DNA of 64,000 nucleotides. Origin: Tahibacter aquaticus (GTDB taxonomy: Bacteria > Pseudomonadota > Gammaproteobacteria > Xanthomonadales > Rhodanobacteraceae). The stretch spans positions 62,001 to 126,000 of the forward strand of contig NZ_SNZH01000004.1 of the NCBI RefSeq assembly GCF_004363655.1, given 5' to 3'. Shown here piece after piece: positions 9,400-18,987 of this stretch. The notes beneath the pieces were generated by a model. It ran no database searches. It was not told where the DNA came from and was given only the letters and a program-made list of their open reading frames with translations. The stretch's first letter is position 1, and every line of letters begins with the position of its first letter. The translations under genes and the position numbers were made by a program.

Positions 9400-9804
9400 T
9401 CAGGCCGCGGGCGGTCGAAACGGCGGAGTGGGAGAAGGACGCGGGGCGTGTGCGGCCACCACGGTAAAGCGGACGTCCGTCAGGCGATAAGCGCTGAACA
9501 CGCGGGGTGCGAGGGCGACGGCATGCGGCAGAACGCAGCCGCAGTGGCACTGCATACCATCACAACACCGGTCGTCTATCGCGGTTGGCGACGGCGACGT
9601 TTTTGCCCCGTGACGGGGGTGTTCACTCAAGCCGGATCGTTCCGACGTCGCCGCTGCGCGTTCCGCTGCGTGATGTGCGTGCGGTGCCGTGGGCGAGTCG
9701 CCGATTCGTGCATCGTGCGTCATCGCCGCCATAGTCAACGGCGCTGAAAATCCGTTGAGGACCAGCGTTAGGGTAAGCAGCCAGTGGATCAGCCATCGAC
9801 TCAT
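9400..9804 (-). CDS. copL: CopL family metal-binding regulatory protein (first of three)
   Basis: 134 residues with a signal-type N-terminus (MSRWLIHWLLTLTLVLNGF, about 1-25) and a short His- and Cys-bearing mature chain with DRCCDGMQCHCGCVL near residue 90. This Cys cluster plus signal peptide and Pro-rich tail is the CopL pattern; in Xanthomonas and Stenotrophomonas copL stands before copAB and is needed for copper-induced expression. A longer frame from 9867 would add a Cys-rich stretch ahead of the signal peptide and is less likely. It is divergent from the PepSY gene across about 330 bp. Confidence 0.75.
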   Translation of the reverse strand: MSRWLIHWLLTLTLVLNGFSAPLTMAAMTHDARIGDSPTAPHAHHAAERAAATSERSGLSEHPRHGAKTSPSPTAIDDRCCDGMQCHCGCVLPHAVALAPRVFSAYRLTDVRFTVVAAHAPRPSPTPPFRPPAA

Positions 9805-10137
9805 GCACTGACAAGAGTGCGTCGCGCACGCACAACTTGCAACCGTCGGTGGTTGTCGCCGCCCCACGCGATGGGCGACCGGGGAAAATCGGAACGACCG
9901 ATCGAGGCGCGAAACTCGTGGTGCACTGGCTCATCGCCACATCGCGCATTCAATCCACAGACCCTCATCGCGCAGCGCAACACCGAGGACCGTTGCGTAC
10001 AAGCTCAATGCGATCATGAAGACTATCGTTGGCGGATTTATGTCTCGCGATCGACGAGATCCCGTCGACCGCCGTGGTGGGTAGGAGCACGTGATCGGCA
10101 CGCGGCTTCAAGGCATGGTTGGGTATCGGGAGTTCAG
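9805..10137. other. divergent intergenic region, no gene seen
   Basis: About 330 bp between the divergent copL and PepSY genes. It must hold the promoters of both. I see no convincing sigma-70 boxes, hairpin with a T-run or inverted repeat; the only clear signal is GGGAG just before the PepSY start. Confidence 0.4.
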
Positions 10138-11538
10138 ATGATTTCGCAACGCGCACTGCGGCAATGGCATCGTGCCTTGGGCTGGTTCGTGGGGTGGCAA
10201 GTCGTGGTATGGATGATGTCGGGCCTCTATATGTCCGCCGCACCCATTGACTGGATTCACGGTGACCACTGGGTGCATGAAGACGATCGTGTGCTGGAGG
10301 ATCGTCCAGTCCTCTCGCTCGCAGCACTGCGCACGCAATTTCCCACGCTGACGGGATTCACGTTGAAGTCTCTTGCACAGCAGCCGGTATTCGAGATTCG
10401 CGATTCCACCGGCGTGCAGATCATCGATGCGCAAACCGGCGATCGCCTGTCGCCGCTGTTGGCCGATACGGTGCGTGCGTTGGCGCAAGCGCGCTTTACG
10501 GGCACACAAGCCGTGGTGTCAGTCGATTGGCTCGAGCATGCACCTGCCGAAGTCAGCACCCGTCCAGCCCCGCTGTGGCGCGTCACATTCGCTGGCGCCG
10601 CGAAGCCGACGTTGTACTACTCGCCCGAGACCGGCGAATTACTCGCGAAGCGATTTGCCGGTTGGCGCCTTTTCGACGCGTTGTGGATGCTCCACATCAT
10701 GGACTATGCCACGCGCAGCGATGTCAACAATCCGCTGCTGCGCGCCGCCGCCGGCGTCGGCGTACTGTTCGCCGGCAGTGGCCTCCTGCTCTTGATCGTC
10801 GCTCGCCGCCGCCCGCGTCCCGGTCTTCGGTTGCCGGCGCGTCCCTGGCCGTATCGCCTGCATCGCGGGTTTGCTTGGGCGGTCGGGGTCCAACTCATTC
10901 TGTGGATCGGCAGTGGTTTGACCATGAGTCTGCTCGATCACTCGCTGGTCGACGGTTCGCGCTACGCCCGAGTTCCACCGTCCGCGGCGCCGATCGACCT
11001 CTCTTCCCTACTGGAACCCCAACAGGTACTGGCGCGACTGGGCCAACCGGTTCGTCGCCTCACGCTGCAATCCTCACCCCAGGGTCCGTTCTATCTCGTG
11101 CAGACGGCCGATGCGGTTCACCGATTCGATGCGCGCACCGGAGCACACGCACCGGTGGATGCCGCGGCCGCACTCGCTGTGGCGCAAGCCGACTATTTGG
11201 GGTCCGGCCAACTTCAAACACCCGAGTGGTTGCCGCAGGCCGATCAGGAAACCCGTGGGCATGCCGGTGCGTTCTGGCGCGTACCCATCGACGATTCGAT
11301 CAACTCGACGCTGTACGTGTCGGCCGACAATGGCACCGTGGTGGAACGGCGCAACCGTATCTGGCGAATCTTTGATGTCGCTTGGATGCTGCACATCATG
11401 GACTATCGCCATCGCACGTCGTTCAACCATCCCCTGCTGATTCTCATGGCCTTGGGGGGTATCTGGCTCGTGGGTTCCGGAGTGTGGGTTGCCGCGCGCC
11501 GCTGGCGCAAGGAAAGCTCGGCCCGCCCGGCGCGGTAA
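10138..11538 (+). CDS. PepSY-associated membrane protein with internal duplication
   Basis: 466 residues. Four membrane helices are visible (about 12-31, 203-226, 245-268, 430-455), separated by two periplasmic PepSY-like regions. The sequence is an internal tandem duplication: WRLFDALWMLHIMDY near residue 183 recurs as WRIFDVAWMLHIMDY near residue 415, each followed by a membrane helix. The start at 10138 follows GGGAG; an earlier in-frame start lacks a membrane-protein N-terminus. PepSY-TM proteins are often found beside iron or copper uptake and reduction genes, and some carry heme. Here it lies between copL and the copper ATPase. Exact role unknown. Confidence 0.75.
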   Translation: MISQRALRQWHRALGWFVGWQVVVWMMSGLYMSAAPIDWIHGDHWVHEDDRVLEDRPVLSLAALRTQFPTLTGFTLKSLAQQPVFEIRDSTGVQIIDAQTGDRLSPLLADTVRALAQARFTGTQAVVSVDWLEHAPAEVSTRPAPLWRVTFAGAAKPTLYYSPETGELLAKRFAGWRLFDALWMLHIMDYATRSDVNNPLLRAAAGVGVLFAGSGLLLLIVARRRPRPGLRLPARPWPYRLHRGFAWAVGVQLILWIGSGLTMSLLDHSLVDGSRYARVPPSAAPIDLSSLLEPQQVLARLGQPVRRLTLQSSPQGPFYLVQTADAVHRFDARTGAHAPVDAAAALAVAQADYLGSGQLQTPEWLPQADQETRGHAGAFWRVPIDDSINSTLYVSADNGTVVERRNRIWRIFDVAWMLHIMDYRHRTSFNHPLLILMALGGIWLVGSGVWVAARRWRKESSARPAR

Positions 11539-11553
11539 CGCCGGGAAATACCC

Positions 11554-13980
11554 TTAGGATCGCGTGCGCCCCAATCGCAAAGCATTGGTCACCACCGAGA
11601 CCGAGCTTAAACTCATTGCGAGCGCTGCCAGCATCGGGCTCAGCACCCAGCCGAACAGCGGATAGAAAACACCGGCTGCTATCGGTACGCCGAGCGCGTT
11701 GTACAGAAATGCAAAACCCAGGTTCTGCTTCATATTGCGCACCGTCTCTTCGGAAATGGTCCTCGCCGCCAGGATGCGTCCGAGATCGCCCTTGACGAGC
11801 GTGACGGTGGCACTGGACATGGCCACATCGGTGCCGGTGCCCATGGCAATGCCGACATCGGCCGCGGCGAGTGCCGGGGCATCGTTCACACCGTCGCCGG
11901 CCATTGCCACGCGGCGGCCTTGTGCTTTCAGGCGCTCGACCAGAGCGACCTTGTCGGCTGGCTTGACCTCGCCGTGGACCTCGTCGATCGCCAACGTCTT
12001 GGCCACGGCCTGTGCCGTGGCCGCCGCATCGCCCGACGCCATGACGAGGTGGAACCCCGCGGCGCGTAACGCCGTCAACGCCGCGGGGGTAGACGCCTTG
12101 ATGGGATCCGCGACGGCGACGGCACCGGCGAGCTCGCGGTCGATCGCGAGGAACATGACGGTAGCGCCGGACGTACGCAGGGCGTCGGCGCGCTCGGCCA
12201 ACGGGGCGACGTCAGCACCGACGCTCGCCATCAGCGCGGCGTTGCCCAGGGCCAGCGCGCGATCGTCCACCCGGCCCACCACACCCTGACCCGTGATCGA
12301 AGAAAAATCGGCAGCCGTCGAGAGAGCGAGCGAACGCTGCTCGGCCTCGGCCAGGATCGCCGCGGCAAGCGGGTGTTCACTCCCCCGTTCCAGGCTTGCG
12401 GCGAACTGCACGACCTGCTGCTCGGTGTAGCCCGGGGCGACCATCACATCGCGAAATGCAGGGCGTCCTTCGGTCAGCGTCCCGGTCTTGTCGACAACGA
12501 GCGTGTCGATGGTGCGCAGGCGCTCGATCGCTTCTGCGTCGCGGAACAGCACGCCGGCGTGCGCAGCGCGCCCAGTGGCAACCATGATCGACATCGGTGT
12601 GGCGAGCCCGAGCGCGCACGGACACGCGATGATGAGCACCGAGACAGCATTCAGGACGGCATAGGTCCATGAGGGCTCCGGGCCAAAGAGGCCCCAGCCG
12701 AGGAAGGTTGCGATCGCCGCGGCCAGCACGGCCAATACGAACCAGTAGGCAACGGTGTCGGCCATGCGCTGCATCGGCGCGCGTGAGCGCTGCGCTTGAG
12801 CGACGAGCTGCACGATCTGCGCGAGTACCGTGGCAGACCCGACCTGGTCGGCCCGAATGACCAAGCTGCCGGTACCGTTAAGGGTCGCGCCGATGACCCG
12901 CGCGTCGGGCACTTTTTCGATCGGCAGCGACTCGCCGGTCAACATCGACTCATCCACGCTCGAGCGGCCGTCGAGTACCGTGCCGTCAACCGGAATTTTT
13001 TCGCCGGGTCGCACGCGCAGGCGGTCGCCCGGATGCACCTGCTCAAGCGCGATGTCCTCTTCGCTGCCATCGGCACTCACACGGCGGGCCGTCTTGGGCG
13101 CCAAGCGCAGAAGCGCTTTGATCGCGACGGAGGTCGCCGAGCGCGCGCGCAGTTCCAAGAGCTGCCCCAGCAAGGTCAGCGACACGATGACCGCGGCAGC
13201 CTCGAAGTAAACGCCGACCCGCCCGTGTTCGCGGAAGGAATCAGGAAAGAGCCCGGGCGCCAGCGTGGCCACAACGCTGTAGCCGTAGGCTGCGGCCACG
13301 CCGATGCCGATCAGAGTCCACATGTTCGGGCTACGAAGGCGCAGCGAGGCGATACACCGCTCGAAGAAGGGCCAGCCGGCCCACAGTACGACCGGGGTGG
13401 CCAATACCAGCTCCAGGCCCGTGCGCAGCTCGGTCGACAACCCTGTCAGTCGGTGGCCGAGCATCGCCAGCCCCAACACGATGAGCGTCAGCGGCAACGA
13501 CCCGATAAAGCGCCGACGGAAGTCGGTGAGTTCCGGCAACTCGCCGTCGTCCTCGCTCGGCATGACCGGTTCGAGTGCCATGCCACAGATCGGGCATGCC
13601 CCGGGGCCTTCCTGGACGATTTGCGGGTGCATCGGACAGGTGTAGGTCGTGCCCGGTGGTGCGGGGATCGCTGGGGCGGCGGTCTCGGTCGACAGATAGC
13701 GCGCCGGATCGGCCACAAATTTGGTACGGCAGCCCGCCGAGCAGAAGTGATAGTCGTGGCCAGCGTGGTGCGCGTGGTGCGGCGAGTCCGCGTCGACTGT
13801 CATGCCGCAAACCGGATCGTGCTCGGCTTCGCGCGGGGCGCCCCGGGTCGGGGCATGGGCAGGGTCATGAGCGCCGTGGCGGACGGCCGCCGCCGCCGCG
13901 GCGTGGCCGCCCACGGAGGCTGGGGATGATGGCGAGTGCGGCGCGTGGCAGCACGCGGGTTTATGGGAAGGGGCGGTCAT
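11554..13980 (-). CDS. copA: copper-exporting P1B-type ATPase with YHS and heavy-metal-binding N-terminal domains
   Basis: 808 residues. A His-rich leader (1-55) is followed by a YHS domain (DPVCGMTVD, about 55-97, with FCSAGC), a second small metal-binding domain with YTCPMHPQ and [10 protein letters not shown] (113-138), eight membrane helices, the ion-site CPC (453-455, in [13 protein letters not shown]), phosphorylation site DKTGTLTEG (Asp 497) and the hinge [15 protein letters not shown] with this N-terminus marks Cu(I) pumps. The start at 13980 overlaps the stop of the MerR gene by 4 nt (ATGA), so regulator and pump form one leftward operon. It pumps Cu+ out of the cytoplasm at the cost of ATP. 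Confidence 0.93.
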   Translation of the reverse strand: MTAPSHKPACCHAPHSPSSPASVGGHAAAAAAVRHGAHDPAHAPTRGAPREAEHDPVCGMTVDADSPHHAHHAGHDYHFCSAGCRTKFVADPARYLSTETAAPAIPAPPGTTYTCPMHPQIVQEGPGACPICGMALEPVMPSEDDGELPELTDFRRRFIGSLPLTLIVLGLAMLGHRLTGLSTELRTGLELVLATPVVLWAGWPFFERCIASLRLRSPNMWTLIGIGVAAAYGYSVVATLAPGLFPDSFREHGRVGVYFEAAAVIVSLTLLGQLLELRARSATSVAIKALLRLAPKTARRVSADGSEEDIALEQVHPGDRLRVRPGEKIPVDGTVLDGRSSVDESMLTGESLPIEKVPDARVIGATLNGTGSLVIRADQVGSATVLAQIVQLVAQAQRSRAPMQRMADTVAYWFVLAVLAAAIATFLGWGLFGPEPSWTYAVLNAVSVLIIACPCALGLATPMSIMVATGRAAHAGVLFRDAEAIERLRTIDTLVVDKTGTLTEGRPAFRDVMVAPGYTEQQVVQFAASLERGSEHPLAAAILAEAEQRSLALSTAADFSSITGQGVVGRVDDRALALGNAALMASVGADVAPLAERADALRTSGATVMFLAIDRELAGAVAVADPIKASTPAALTALRAAGFHLVMASGDAAATAQAVAKTLAIDEVHGEVKPADKVALVERLKAQGRRVAMAGDGVNDAPALAAADVGIAMGTGTDVAMSSATVTLVKGDLGRILAARTISEETVRNMKQNLGFAFLYNALGVPIAAGVFYPLFGWVLSPMLAALAMSLSSVSVVTNALRLGRTRS

Positions 13981-14381
13981 GGCAGGTCCTCCTGCGACAA
14001 GGCGTTGAGTATCGGGCAGGCGTCCGCCCGGCCGTGGCCGGGGCACGCCGTGATGAGGGTTTGCAGTCCGGTGCGGATGCGGGTCAGTTCGGTGATGCGC
14101 TGATCGACGTCGGCGAGTTTGTCGATGGCGGCACGTTTGACCTGGGCGATATCGGCGTTGTCGCTCAAGGCGAGCAGCGTCCGAATGTCCTCGAGCGAAA
14201 AGCCCAAGGATTTGGCGCGCCGGATGAAATGCAGGCGCTTGAGTTCGGTCTGCGTGTAGTGCCGGTAGCCCGAGGCCGAGCGTTGCGCGGGCGCAAGCAG
14301 TTGGCCGCGCTCGTAGTAGCGGACGGTGTCGATGGCCACCCCGGCACGTTTGGCCAATTCGCCAATGGTAAAGCTCGTCAT
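13977..14381 (-). CDS. MerR-family heavy-metal-responsive regulator, CueR-like
   Basis: 134 residues. It starts [15 protein letters not shown]; the wing and helix-turn-helix ([15 protein letters not shown]) are followed by a dimerisation helix and a C-terminal metal loop, [14 protein letters not shown], whose two Cys match the Cu(I)-binding loop of CueR-type regulators. A longer reading from 14498 adds 39 residues that run over the promoter palindrome, so 14381 is chosen. Directly upstream lies a MerR-type operator (14431-14446). It probably activates its own operon with the copper ATPase by untwisting the promoter on metal binding. Confidence 0.88.
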   Translation of the reverse strand: MTSFTIGELAKRAGVAIDTVRYYERGQLLAPAQRSASGYRHYTQTELKRLHFIRRAKSLGFSLEDIRTLLALSDNADIAQVKRAAIDKLADVDQRITELTRIRTGLQTLITACPGHGRADACPILNALSQEDLP

Positions 14382-14430
14382 GGTTGCGCCTCCGGTGACA
14401 CATCGATTGCGTGAGGAGACAGTGTGCAGT

Positions 14431-14452
14431 CTGGACCCGGGTCCAGAGTCAA
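14431..14452 (-). promoter_or_regulatory. MerR-type promoter/operator of the merR-copA operon
   Basis: On the minus strand a TTGACT -35 box (14447-14452) is followed at once by the perfect 16-bp palindrome CTGGACCCGGGTCCAG (14431-14446), then CACACT as a weak -10 about 20 bp from the -35. A dyad filling an over-long spacer is the standard MerR-family arrangement. It lies 50 nt upstream of the MerR start. Confidence 0.65.
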
Positions 14453-14639
14453 GCGCTGTTCGCGGGCGCTCGGTACTTGCGTTTACGTGGGGGCTCAACC
14501 TGCGCCGTACACCGGACGCAGACTAAGGCGCGGTGCGCACTGGGACCGTCGGTGATGCCGTAGGAGCGCTGACGGCTACTTGAAACTTGTGGCACCGGCG
14601 CGCAGTCTATGCGCCGTCCTCGTCGTTCGTGGAGAGCGC

Positions 14640-15038
14640 GTGCTTCGCACCGCCACCAACATTCTTCTCGCGATCGTGTTGTGCCTGAACGGGTTTCTCA
14701 TGCCCGTGGCGATGGCACAGCATCACGTCGCGTCGGAGAAGGCGAGTGCGGCGGTCGCCGACGCCCCGTGCCATGGCGATGCAGCGGTACCGGACATGGC
14801 GATGGGCGATACGTCCGGACATGCACAGCACGGTGAAAAAGCCCCTGCTTCCAAGCACAGCACCCCGTCGTGCTGCACCCACGGCCAATGTGCCTGCGGC
14901 TGCCTGTTGTCGGCCAGCGCCGCGCCCGCCATGGGCGTGAACGTGCGTCCGCAGCGCGCAACGAAAGACCGCGACTTCTCCCGCCCCCACCTGACCGCCT
15001 CGCGGTACACGGTGCCTTTGCGACCTCCGATCGCCTAA
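14640..15038 (+). CDS. copL: CopL family metal-binding regulatory protein (second of three)
   Basis: 132 residues. A GTG start at 14640, placed 5 nt after GGAG, gives a signal peptide (TNILLAIVLCLNGFLMPVAMA) and a His/Met-rich mature chain (MAMGDTSGHAQHGEK) with the CopL Cys cluster CCTHGQCACGCLL near residue 95. An ATG at 14580 would add 20 residues before the signal peptide and has no ribosome-binding site. It immediately precedes the TolC lipoprotein-multicopper oxidase cluster, the classic copL position. Confidence 0.8.
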   Translation: MLRTATNILLAIVLCLNGFLMPVAMAQHHVASEKASAAVADAPCHGDAAVPDMAMGDTSGHAQHGEKAPASKHSTPSCCTHGQCACGCLLSASAAPAMGVNVRPQRATKDRDFSRPHLTASRYTVPLRPPIA

Positions 15039-15048
15039 GCGTTGGCTA

Positions 15049-15066
15049 GCAGCCCGACCGGGCTGC
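15049..15066 (+). other. hairpin between copL and the TolC lipoprotein gene
   Basis: GCAGCCC and GGGCTGC form a perfect 7-bp stem around GACC, starting 10 nt after the copL stop. No T-run follows, so it is more likely a processing, attenuation or partial termination structure in the copL transcript than a strong terminator. Confidence 0.4.
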
Positions 15067-15155
15067 CGATGCGGTGCGCATATGTGCACTGTCACTCTTT
15101 TCGCATGTGCGCGAGACCGCCCGGTGTCGCGACGCGTGCCTGCCAACGAGTCGAG

Positions 15156-17228
15156 ATGATGGAACGAATGATGTTGCGGCTGCCGCTGGCGGCCGCGTTG
15201 ACGATCCTTGCGGGTTGCGTCGGGGTGTCGCGACGGGAGGGAGCCGATCGCGTCCAAACGCTGTTGAACGAACGCGTACCCAGCGCGGTGCAATGGCGCA
15301 CCGACCCCGAAGGTGCTGTGGCAATCGATGCGCGTGTGGCCGAACTGACCGCCGCGAAAATTACGCCCGCCACGGCGTTTCAAGTCGCCCAGCTGCGCAA
15401 TCCACGTATGGCGGCGGAGTACGCGCGATTGGGCTTGGCACAAGCGGACGTGGTCGAGGCCAGCCGCATTGGCAATCCAACCTTCAGCGGTTCCGCGCTC
15501 AAGGACGGCGGCCCGTCAAAGATCGCCACCGGACTCACGGCGCCGCTCGCGGATTTGTTGCTGCTACCCGCCCGGCGTCGCCTGGCGGCGGGCGAGTACG
15601 AGCGCGCCCAACAGACGATTGCGGCGGATCTCGTGAATCTTGCCGCGGATGTGGAAGTACAGTGGTACGAGGCCGCCGGCGCCGAACAGGTGGCGCTCAT
15701 GCGCGAAGCTGTCGCCACGGCCGCCGCGACTTCCGCGGAACTCGCCCAGCGCTTCTTCGACGCGGGCAACATCAGCGCGCTGGAGCTCAAGCTCGAGCAG
15801 GCCGCGGCGAGTCAAGCGCGCATTGCCGCGCTCTCGGCGCGGGCGAACGCGACACGCGAGCGCCTGGCGCTCAATACGCACATGGGCCTGTCCGGCGCGC
15901 AAGCCGCGCAGTGGCAGATGGACGTGCCGCTCGCGGCCCCGGTGCCAGCCGAGGACGGGCTGGAAACGCTGCGGTCCCTGGCCTTCGAACAGCGGCTCGA
16001 TTTGGCCGCCGCGCGGCGCGAGGTCGAATTGCTCGGCAGCGCGCTGGGCTTGGCGCGACGCTGGCGCCTTTTGGGTGCGGTCGATGTCGGCGTGGAGCGC
16101 GAGAAGGAAACGGACGGATCGAAGCTGACCGGCCCGACGTTGTCGTTGGCCATACCGCTCTTCAACCAGGGTCAAGCAGCGATCGCGCGTGCGCAAGCGC
16201 AGTGGGAATTGGCCAAGAGCGCACTGGCTCAGCGGGAACTGGAAATCGACAACGACGTTCGGCTGGGAATGGAAGGTGTCAACGCGCAGCGAGGGATCGT
16301 CGAGCAGTACCGGACCGCGCTCGTTCCGCAGCGCGAAGCCGTCGTAGCGCGCCAGGTCGAACGGCTCAACTACATGCTGATTGGCGCGTTCGAACTGTTG
16401 CTGGCCAAGCAACAGGAATACGACGCCTACCAGGGCTACCTGGAAGCCGTGCGCGACTACTGGGTGGCGCGGGTGGAACTGGGCCGCGCGATCGGGGCGC
16501 GACTGCCAAGCGCCGCGACCGTGAACGCGCGCACGATCGGGGTCGACGCCATTTTGACCCCCTCCGCGCCGAACGGTGCGGGCCACGGTGGTCATGGTGG
16601 CCAGGGCGCTGCGATGCCTGGGATGAATCACGGCGGCCACGACATGTCGTCGATGAAGCCGGCCCCCACGCCGTCGCCAACCGCGGGCTCCGTCCGCGAC
16701 GACGGCATGCAGGGGATGGATCACGCTGGCCACGACATGTCGTCGATGAAGCCGGCGCCTACGCCGTCGCCAACCCAGAGCCCAGCCCGCGACGACGGCA
16801 TGCAGGGCATGGACCACACTGGTCATGACATGTCGTCGATGAAGCCGGCTTCCGACCCAGTCAACGCAGCGTCGCCTCGCGACGACGGCACACAGGACAT
16901 GGATCACGCCGGTCACGACATGCCGATGAAGGCGACACCACCGCCTGCCCGTGACGCCCCACCCAAGAAACACTCGCGCGGGTCGAACGCCGCGAAGAAG
17001 CCGACCTCGCCGCCGGCGACCGAACGTCCGAAAGACGACGACGGCATGCCCGGTATGGATCACGGCCAGGACAACGCCACCCCTACCCCCGCACCGGCGC
17101 GCGAAGACGACAGGCGCACATCGTCATCACCCGGCCCCTCTTCCACCGCCCGAACGATCGGGCATACGGCGCTGCTCGGTGCCGTGACCGTTTCACTGAC
17201 CGTACCTTCCTTCGGAGATCACCCATGA
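15156..17228 (+). CDS. TolC-family outer-membrane lipoprotein with Met/His-rich C-terminal tail
   Basis: About 690 residues from the ATG at 15156 (other Met codons follow at 15159, 15168 and 15171). A lipoprotein signal (LPLAAALTILAGC) is followed by two TolC-type coiled-coil repeats up to about residue 470. The remaining roughly 220 residues are a tail with five tandem Met/His units, for example MQGMDHAGHDMSSMKP, separated by Pro/Asp-rich linkers. TolC-like factors form outer-membrane exit ducts and usually stop near 450 residues; the tail looks like the MDHxxM copper-binding repeats of PcoB/CopB-type proteins. It fills the position where copB often sits, between copL and the multicopper oxidase. 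Inferred job: outer-membrane export plus periplasmic copper binding. Confidence 0.82.
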   Translation: MMERMMLRLPLAAALTILAGCVGVSRREGADRVQTLLNERVPSAVQWRTDPEGAVAIDARVAELTAAKITPATAFQVAQLRNPRMAAEYARLGLAQADVVEASRIGNPTFSGSALKDGGPSKIATGLTAPLADLLLLPARRRLAAGEYERAQQTIAADLVNLAADVEVQWYEAAGAEQVALMREAVATAAATSAELAQRFFDAGNISALELKLEQAAASQARIAALSARANATRERLALNTHMGLSGAQAAQWQMDVPLAAPVPAEDGLETLRSLAFEQRLDLAAARREVELLGSALGLARRWRLLGAVDVGVEREKETDGSKLTGPTLSLAIPLFNQGQAAIARAQAQWELAKSALAQRELEIDNDVRLGMEGVNAQRGIVEQYRTALVPQREAVVARQVERLNYMLIGAFELLLAKQQEYDAYQGYLEAVRDYWVARVELGRAIGARLPSAATVNARTIGVDAILTPSAPNGAGHGGHGGQGAAMPGMNHGGHDMSSMKPAPTPSPTAGSVRDDGMQGMDHAGHDMSSMKPAPTPSPTQSPARDDGMQGMDHTGHDMSSMKPASDPVNAASPRDDGTQDMDHAGHDMPMKATPPPARDAPPKKHSRGSNAAKKPTSPPATERPKDDDGMPGMDHGQDNATPTPAPAREDDRRTSSSPGPSSTARTIGHTALLGAVTVSLTVPSFGDHP
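16614..17063 (+). repeat. five in-frame Met/His-rich coding repeats
   Basis: Repeat units begin at 16614, 16707, 16800, 16890 and 17046. The first four share M-x-x-M-N/D-H-x-G-H-D-M and are 90-93 nt apart, with near-identical DNA in the first three; the fifth (MPGMDHGQD) is shorter and further away. The pattern points to recent in-frame duplication of a copper-binding unit. Confidence 0.85.
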
Positions 17229-17557
17229 ATACCGCTTCCCTGCGTATTGCGCTTGCCCTGATTGGCCTGACGTTCGCGCTGAACGTGTCGGCGCACGACC
17301 CCAAAGAGCACGAAAAAGAGGCGGCCGCGGCCAAGGCCAAGCCCGACTGCGCCAAGTTGAAAACCATGGACACGTCCAAAATGGACCCGAACGACCCGGT
17401 CATGAAGGCCATGATGGCCAAGTGCGCCAAGGCCGATGCGGCCGGCGCGGCGCAAGGTCACGGTGACGGGCACGCGCCGGCCAAGGACGCGGTGAAAGAC
17501 CCGAAAAAAGACGACAAGAACGCACCGACGTCGACCGACGATCACGGGGGGCACTGA
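17225..17557 (+). CDS. small exported Lys/Asp/His-rich protein in the copper operon
   Basis: 110 residues. A signal peptide (RIALALIGLTFALNVSA) is followed by a highly charged mature chain with HDPKEHEKE, two Cys (CAKLKTMD and MAKCAKAD), several Met and a His-Gly-rich end. It has no recognised domain. It overlaps the TolC lipoprotein gene by 4 nt and the oxidase start by 1 nt, so it is certainly part of the operon. The composition suggests a periplasmic metal-binding peptide or chaperone; this is inference. Confidence 0.75.
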   Translation: MNTASLRIALALIGLTFALNVSAHDPKEHEKEAAAAKAKPDCAKLKTMDTSKMDPNDPVMKAMMAKCAKADAAGAAQGHGDGHAPAKDAVKDPKKDDKNAPTSTDDHGGH

Positions 17558-18984
17558 TGACCTCACGACGCGACCTGTTGCAATGGATGGGCGTAGGCGG
17601 CGCGGGCCTGTTGGCCGGCGCGGTGAAGCCCGCCCAGGCGCAACACCCCGCCGGCCACACGCCGGCGGCCTCGCCCGGTCCCCGCGATGCCGCTCCGCCG
17701 CCGCGTGCGGCGGCCGGTTACCGGCCCGTGCGCACGCTCAACGGGTGGACGCTGCCTTTCCGCATGAATGACGGCGTCAAGGAATTCCACTTGGTGGCCG
17801 AGGAGATCGAGCACGAGTTCGCACCGGGCTCGCGCGCCTTGTGTTGGGGCTACAACGGCACGTCACCTGGGCCGACGATCGAAGCGGTCGAAGGCGATCG
17901 CGTGCGGTTGTTCGTGACGAATCGGCTGAAAGAGCCAACCTCGGTGCATTGGCACGGCATCGATTTGCCCAACGGGTTCGATGGCGTGGCCGGTCTCAAC
18001 CAGCCGCACATACTGCCCGGCGAGACCTTCGTCTACGAATACACGCTCAAGCAGCACGGTACGCACATGTACCACCCTCACGCCGATGAGATGACCCAGA
18101 TGGCCTTCGGCATGATGGGCTTGTTCATCATTCATCCGCGTGCCGGTGAAGAAGAACCGATCGACCGCGACTACGCGTTCCTGCTGCACAACTGGGCGCT
18201 GCACCCGGGCACGTATCGCCCGGACCCCAGCATCATGCAGGATTTCGATTTGTGGACGTTCAACTCGAAGGTGTTCCCCGCGATCGAGCCGCTGGTGATG
18301 CGTACGGGCGAGCGGCTGCGCATCCGGATCGGCAATTTATCCATGTGGAACCATCCGATCCACATGCATAGCAATCCATTCTGGGTGACCGGGTCGGACG
18401 CGGGCCGGTGGCCGCGATCGCAATGGCGGCGGGAGGTCACCGAGATCATCGGCGTCGGGCAGATGCGCGATTTGGAGTTCGTGGCGACCGAGCCGGGTGA
18501 TTGGGCACTGCACTGCCACATGGCGCATCACACGATGGGGCCGATGGGCCACGGCATCCCGAACCCGACCGGTGTCGATCAGCGCGGCGTGGAAGCCCAG
18601 ATTCGGCAGTTGCTGCCTGGCTACATGGCCATGGGCGAAAACGGCATGTCGGAGCATTCCGAGCACGTGGCGATGGGCCTGACGGGCCCGGAGAACACGT
18701 TGCCGATGATGGCCGGCCAAGGCCAGTTCGGGCCGATCGAAATGGGCGGCATGTTCACCGTGGTCAAGGTCCGCGACGACCTGGCGGCCGGAGATTTTCG
18801 CGATCCGGGTCCGTACCGCTATCCGAAGGACAAGATCGCACGCCGCGTGAGCAGCGATGTCGATTTCGGTCAGCCTCATCGGCGTACTCCCTACGGCCCC
18901 GCTCGGGCGACACGACCGGCCCCGGCAACGGACCCAATGCCGGCGATGGATCACTCACAACACGGCAAACCTACGGGAGGCTAG
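17557..18984 (+). CDS. multicopper oxidase, copper-resistance type
   Basis: 475 residues with a Tat-like leader (SRRDLLQWMGVGGAG). All four copper-binding blocks are present: HWHG (131-134), HMYHPH (170-175), HPIHMH (266-271) and HCHMAHH (319-325), with Met 330 as a possible type-1 axial ligand. It is shorter than the roughly 600-residue CopA/PcoA proteins and lacks their Met-rich middle, but the C-terminal part is Met-rich. It oxidises Cu(I) or organics in the periplasm using O2, lowering copper toxicity. It is placed between the small Lys-rich protein and the cytochrome fusion. Confidence 0.9.
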   Translation: MTSRRDLLQWMGVGGAGLLAGAVKPAQAQHPAGHTPAASPGPRDAAPPPRAAAGYRPVRTLNGWTLPFRMNDGVKEFHLVAEEIEHEFAPGSRALCWGYNGTSPGPTIEAVEGDRVRLFVTNRLKEPTSVHWHGIDLPNGFDGVAGLNQPHILPGETFVYEYTLKQHGTHMYHPHADEMTQMAFGMMGLFIIHPRAGEEEPIDRDYAFLLHNWALHPGTYRPDPSIMQDFDLWTFNSKVFPAIEPLVMRTGERLRIRIGNLSMWNHPIHMHSNPFWVTGSDAGRWPRSQWRREVTEIIGVGQMRDLEFVATEPGDWALHCHMAHHTMGPMGHGIPNPTGVDQRGVEAQIRQLLPGYMAMGENGMSEHSEHVAMGLTGPENTLPMMAGQGQFGPIEMGGMFTVVKVRDDLAAGDFRDPGPYRYPKDKIARRVSSDVDFGQPHRRTPYGPARATRPAPATDPMPAMDHSQHGKPTGG

Positions 18985-18987
18985 CGC

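Noticed and set aside
9784-10137. N-terminal extension of the PepSY protein
   Set aside because: The extension is Arg-rich, overlaps the divergent copL start and lacks a ribosome-binding site; 10138 has GGGAG and a membrane-type start.
12796-13929. 377-residue rightward frame across the copper ATPase
   Set aside because: Antisense to the ATPase with all its motifs on the other strand; no ribosome-binding site.
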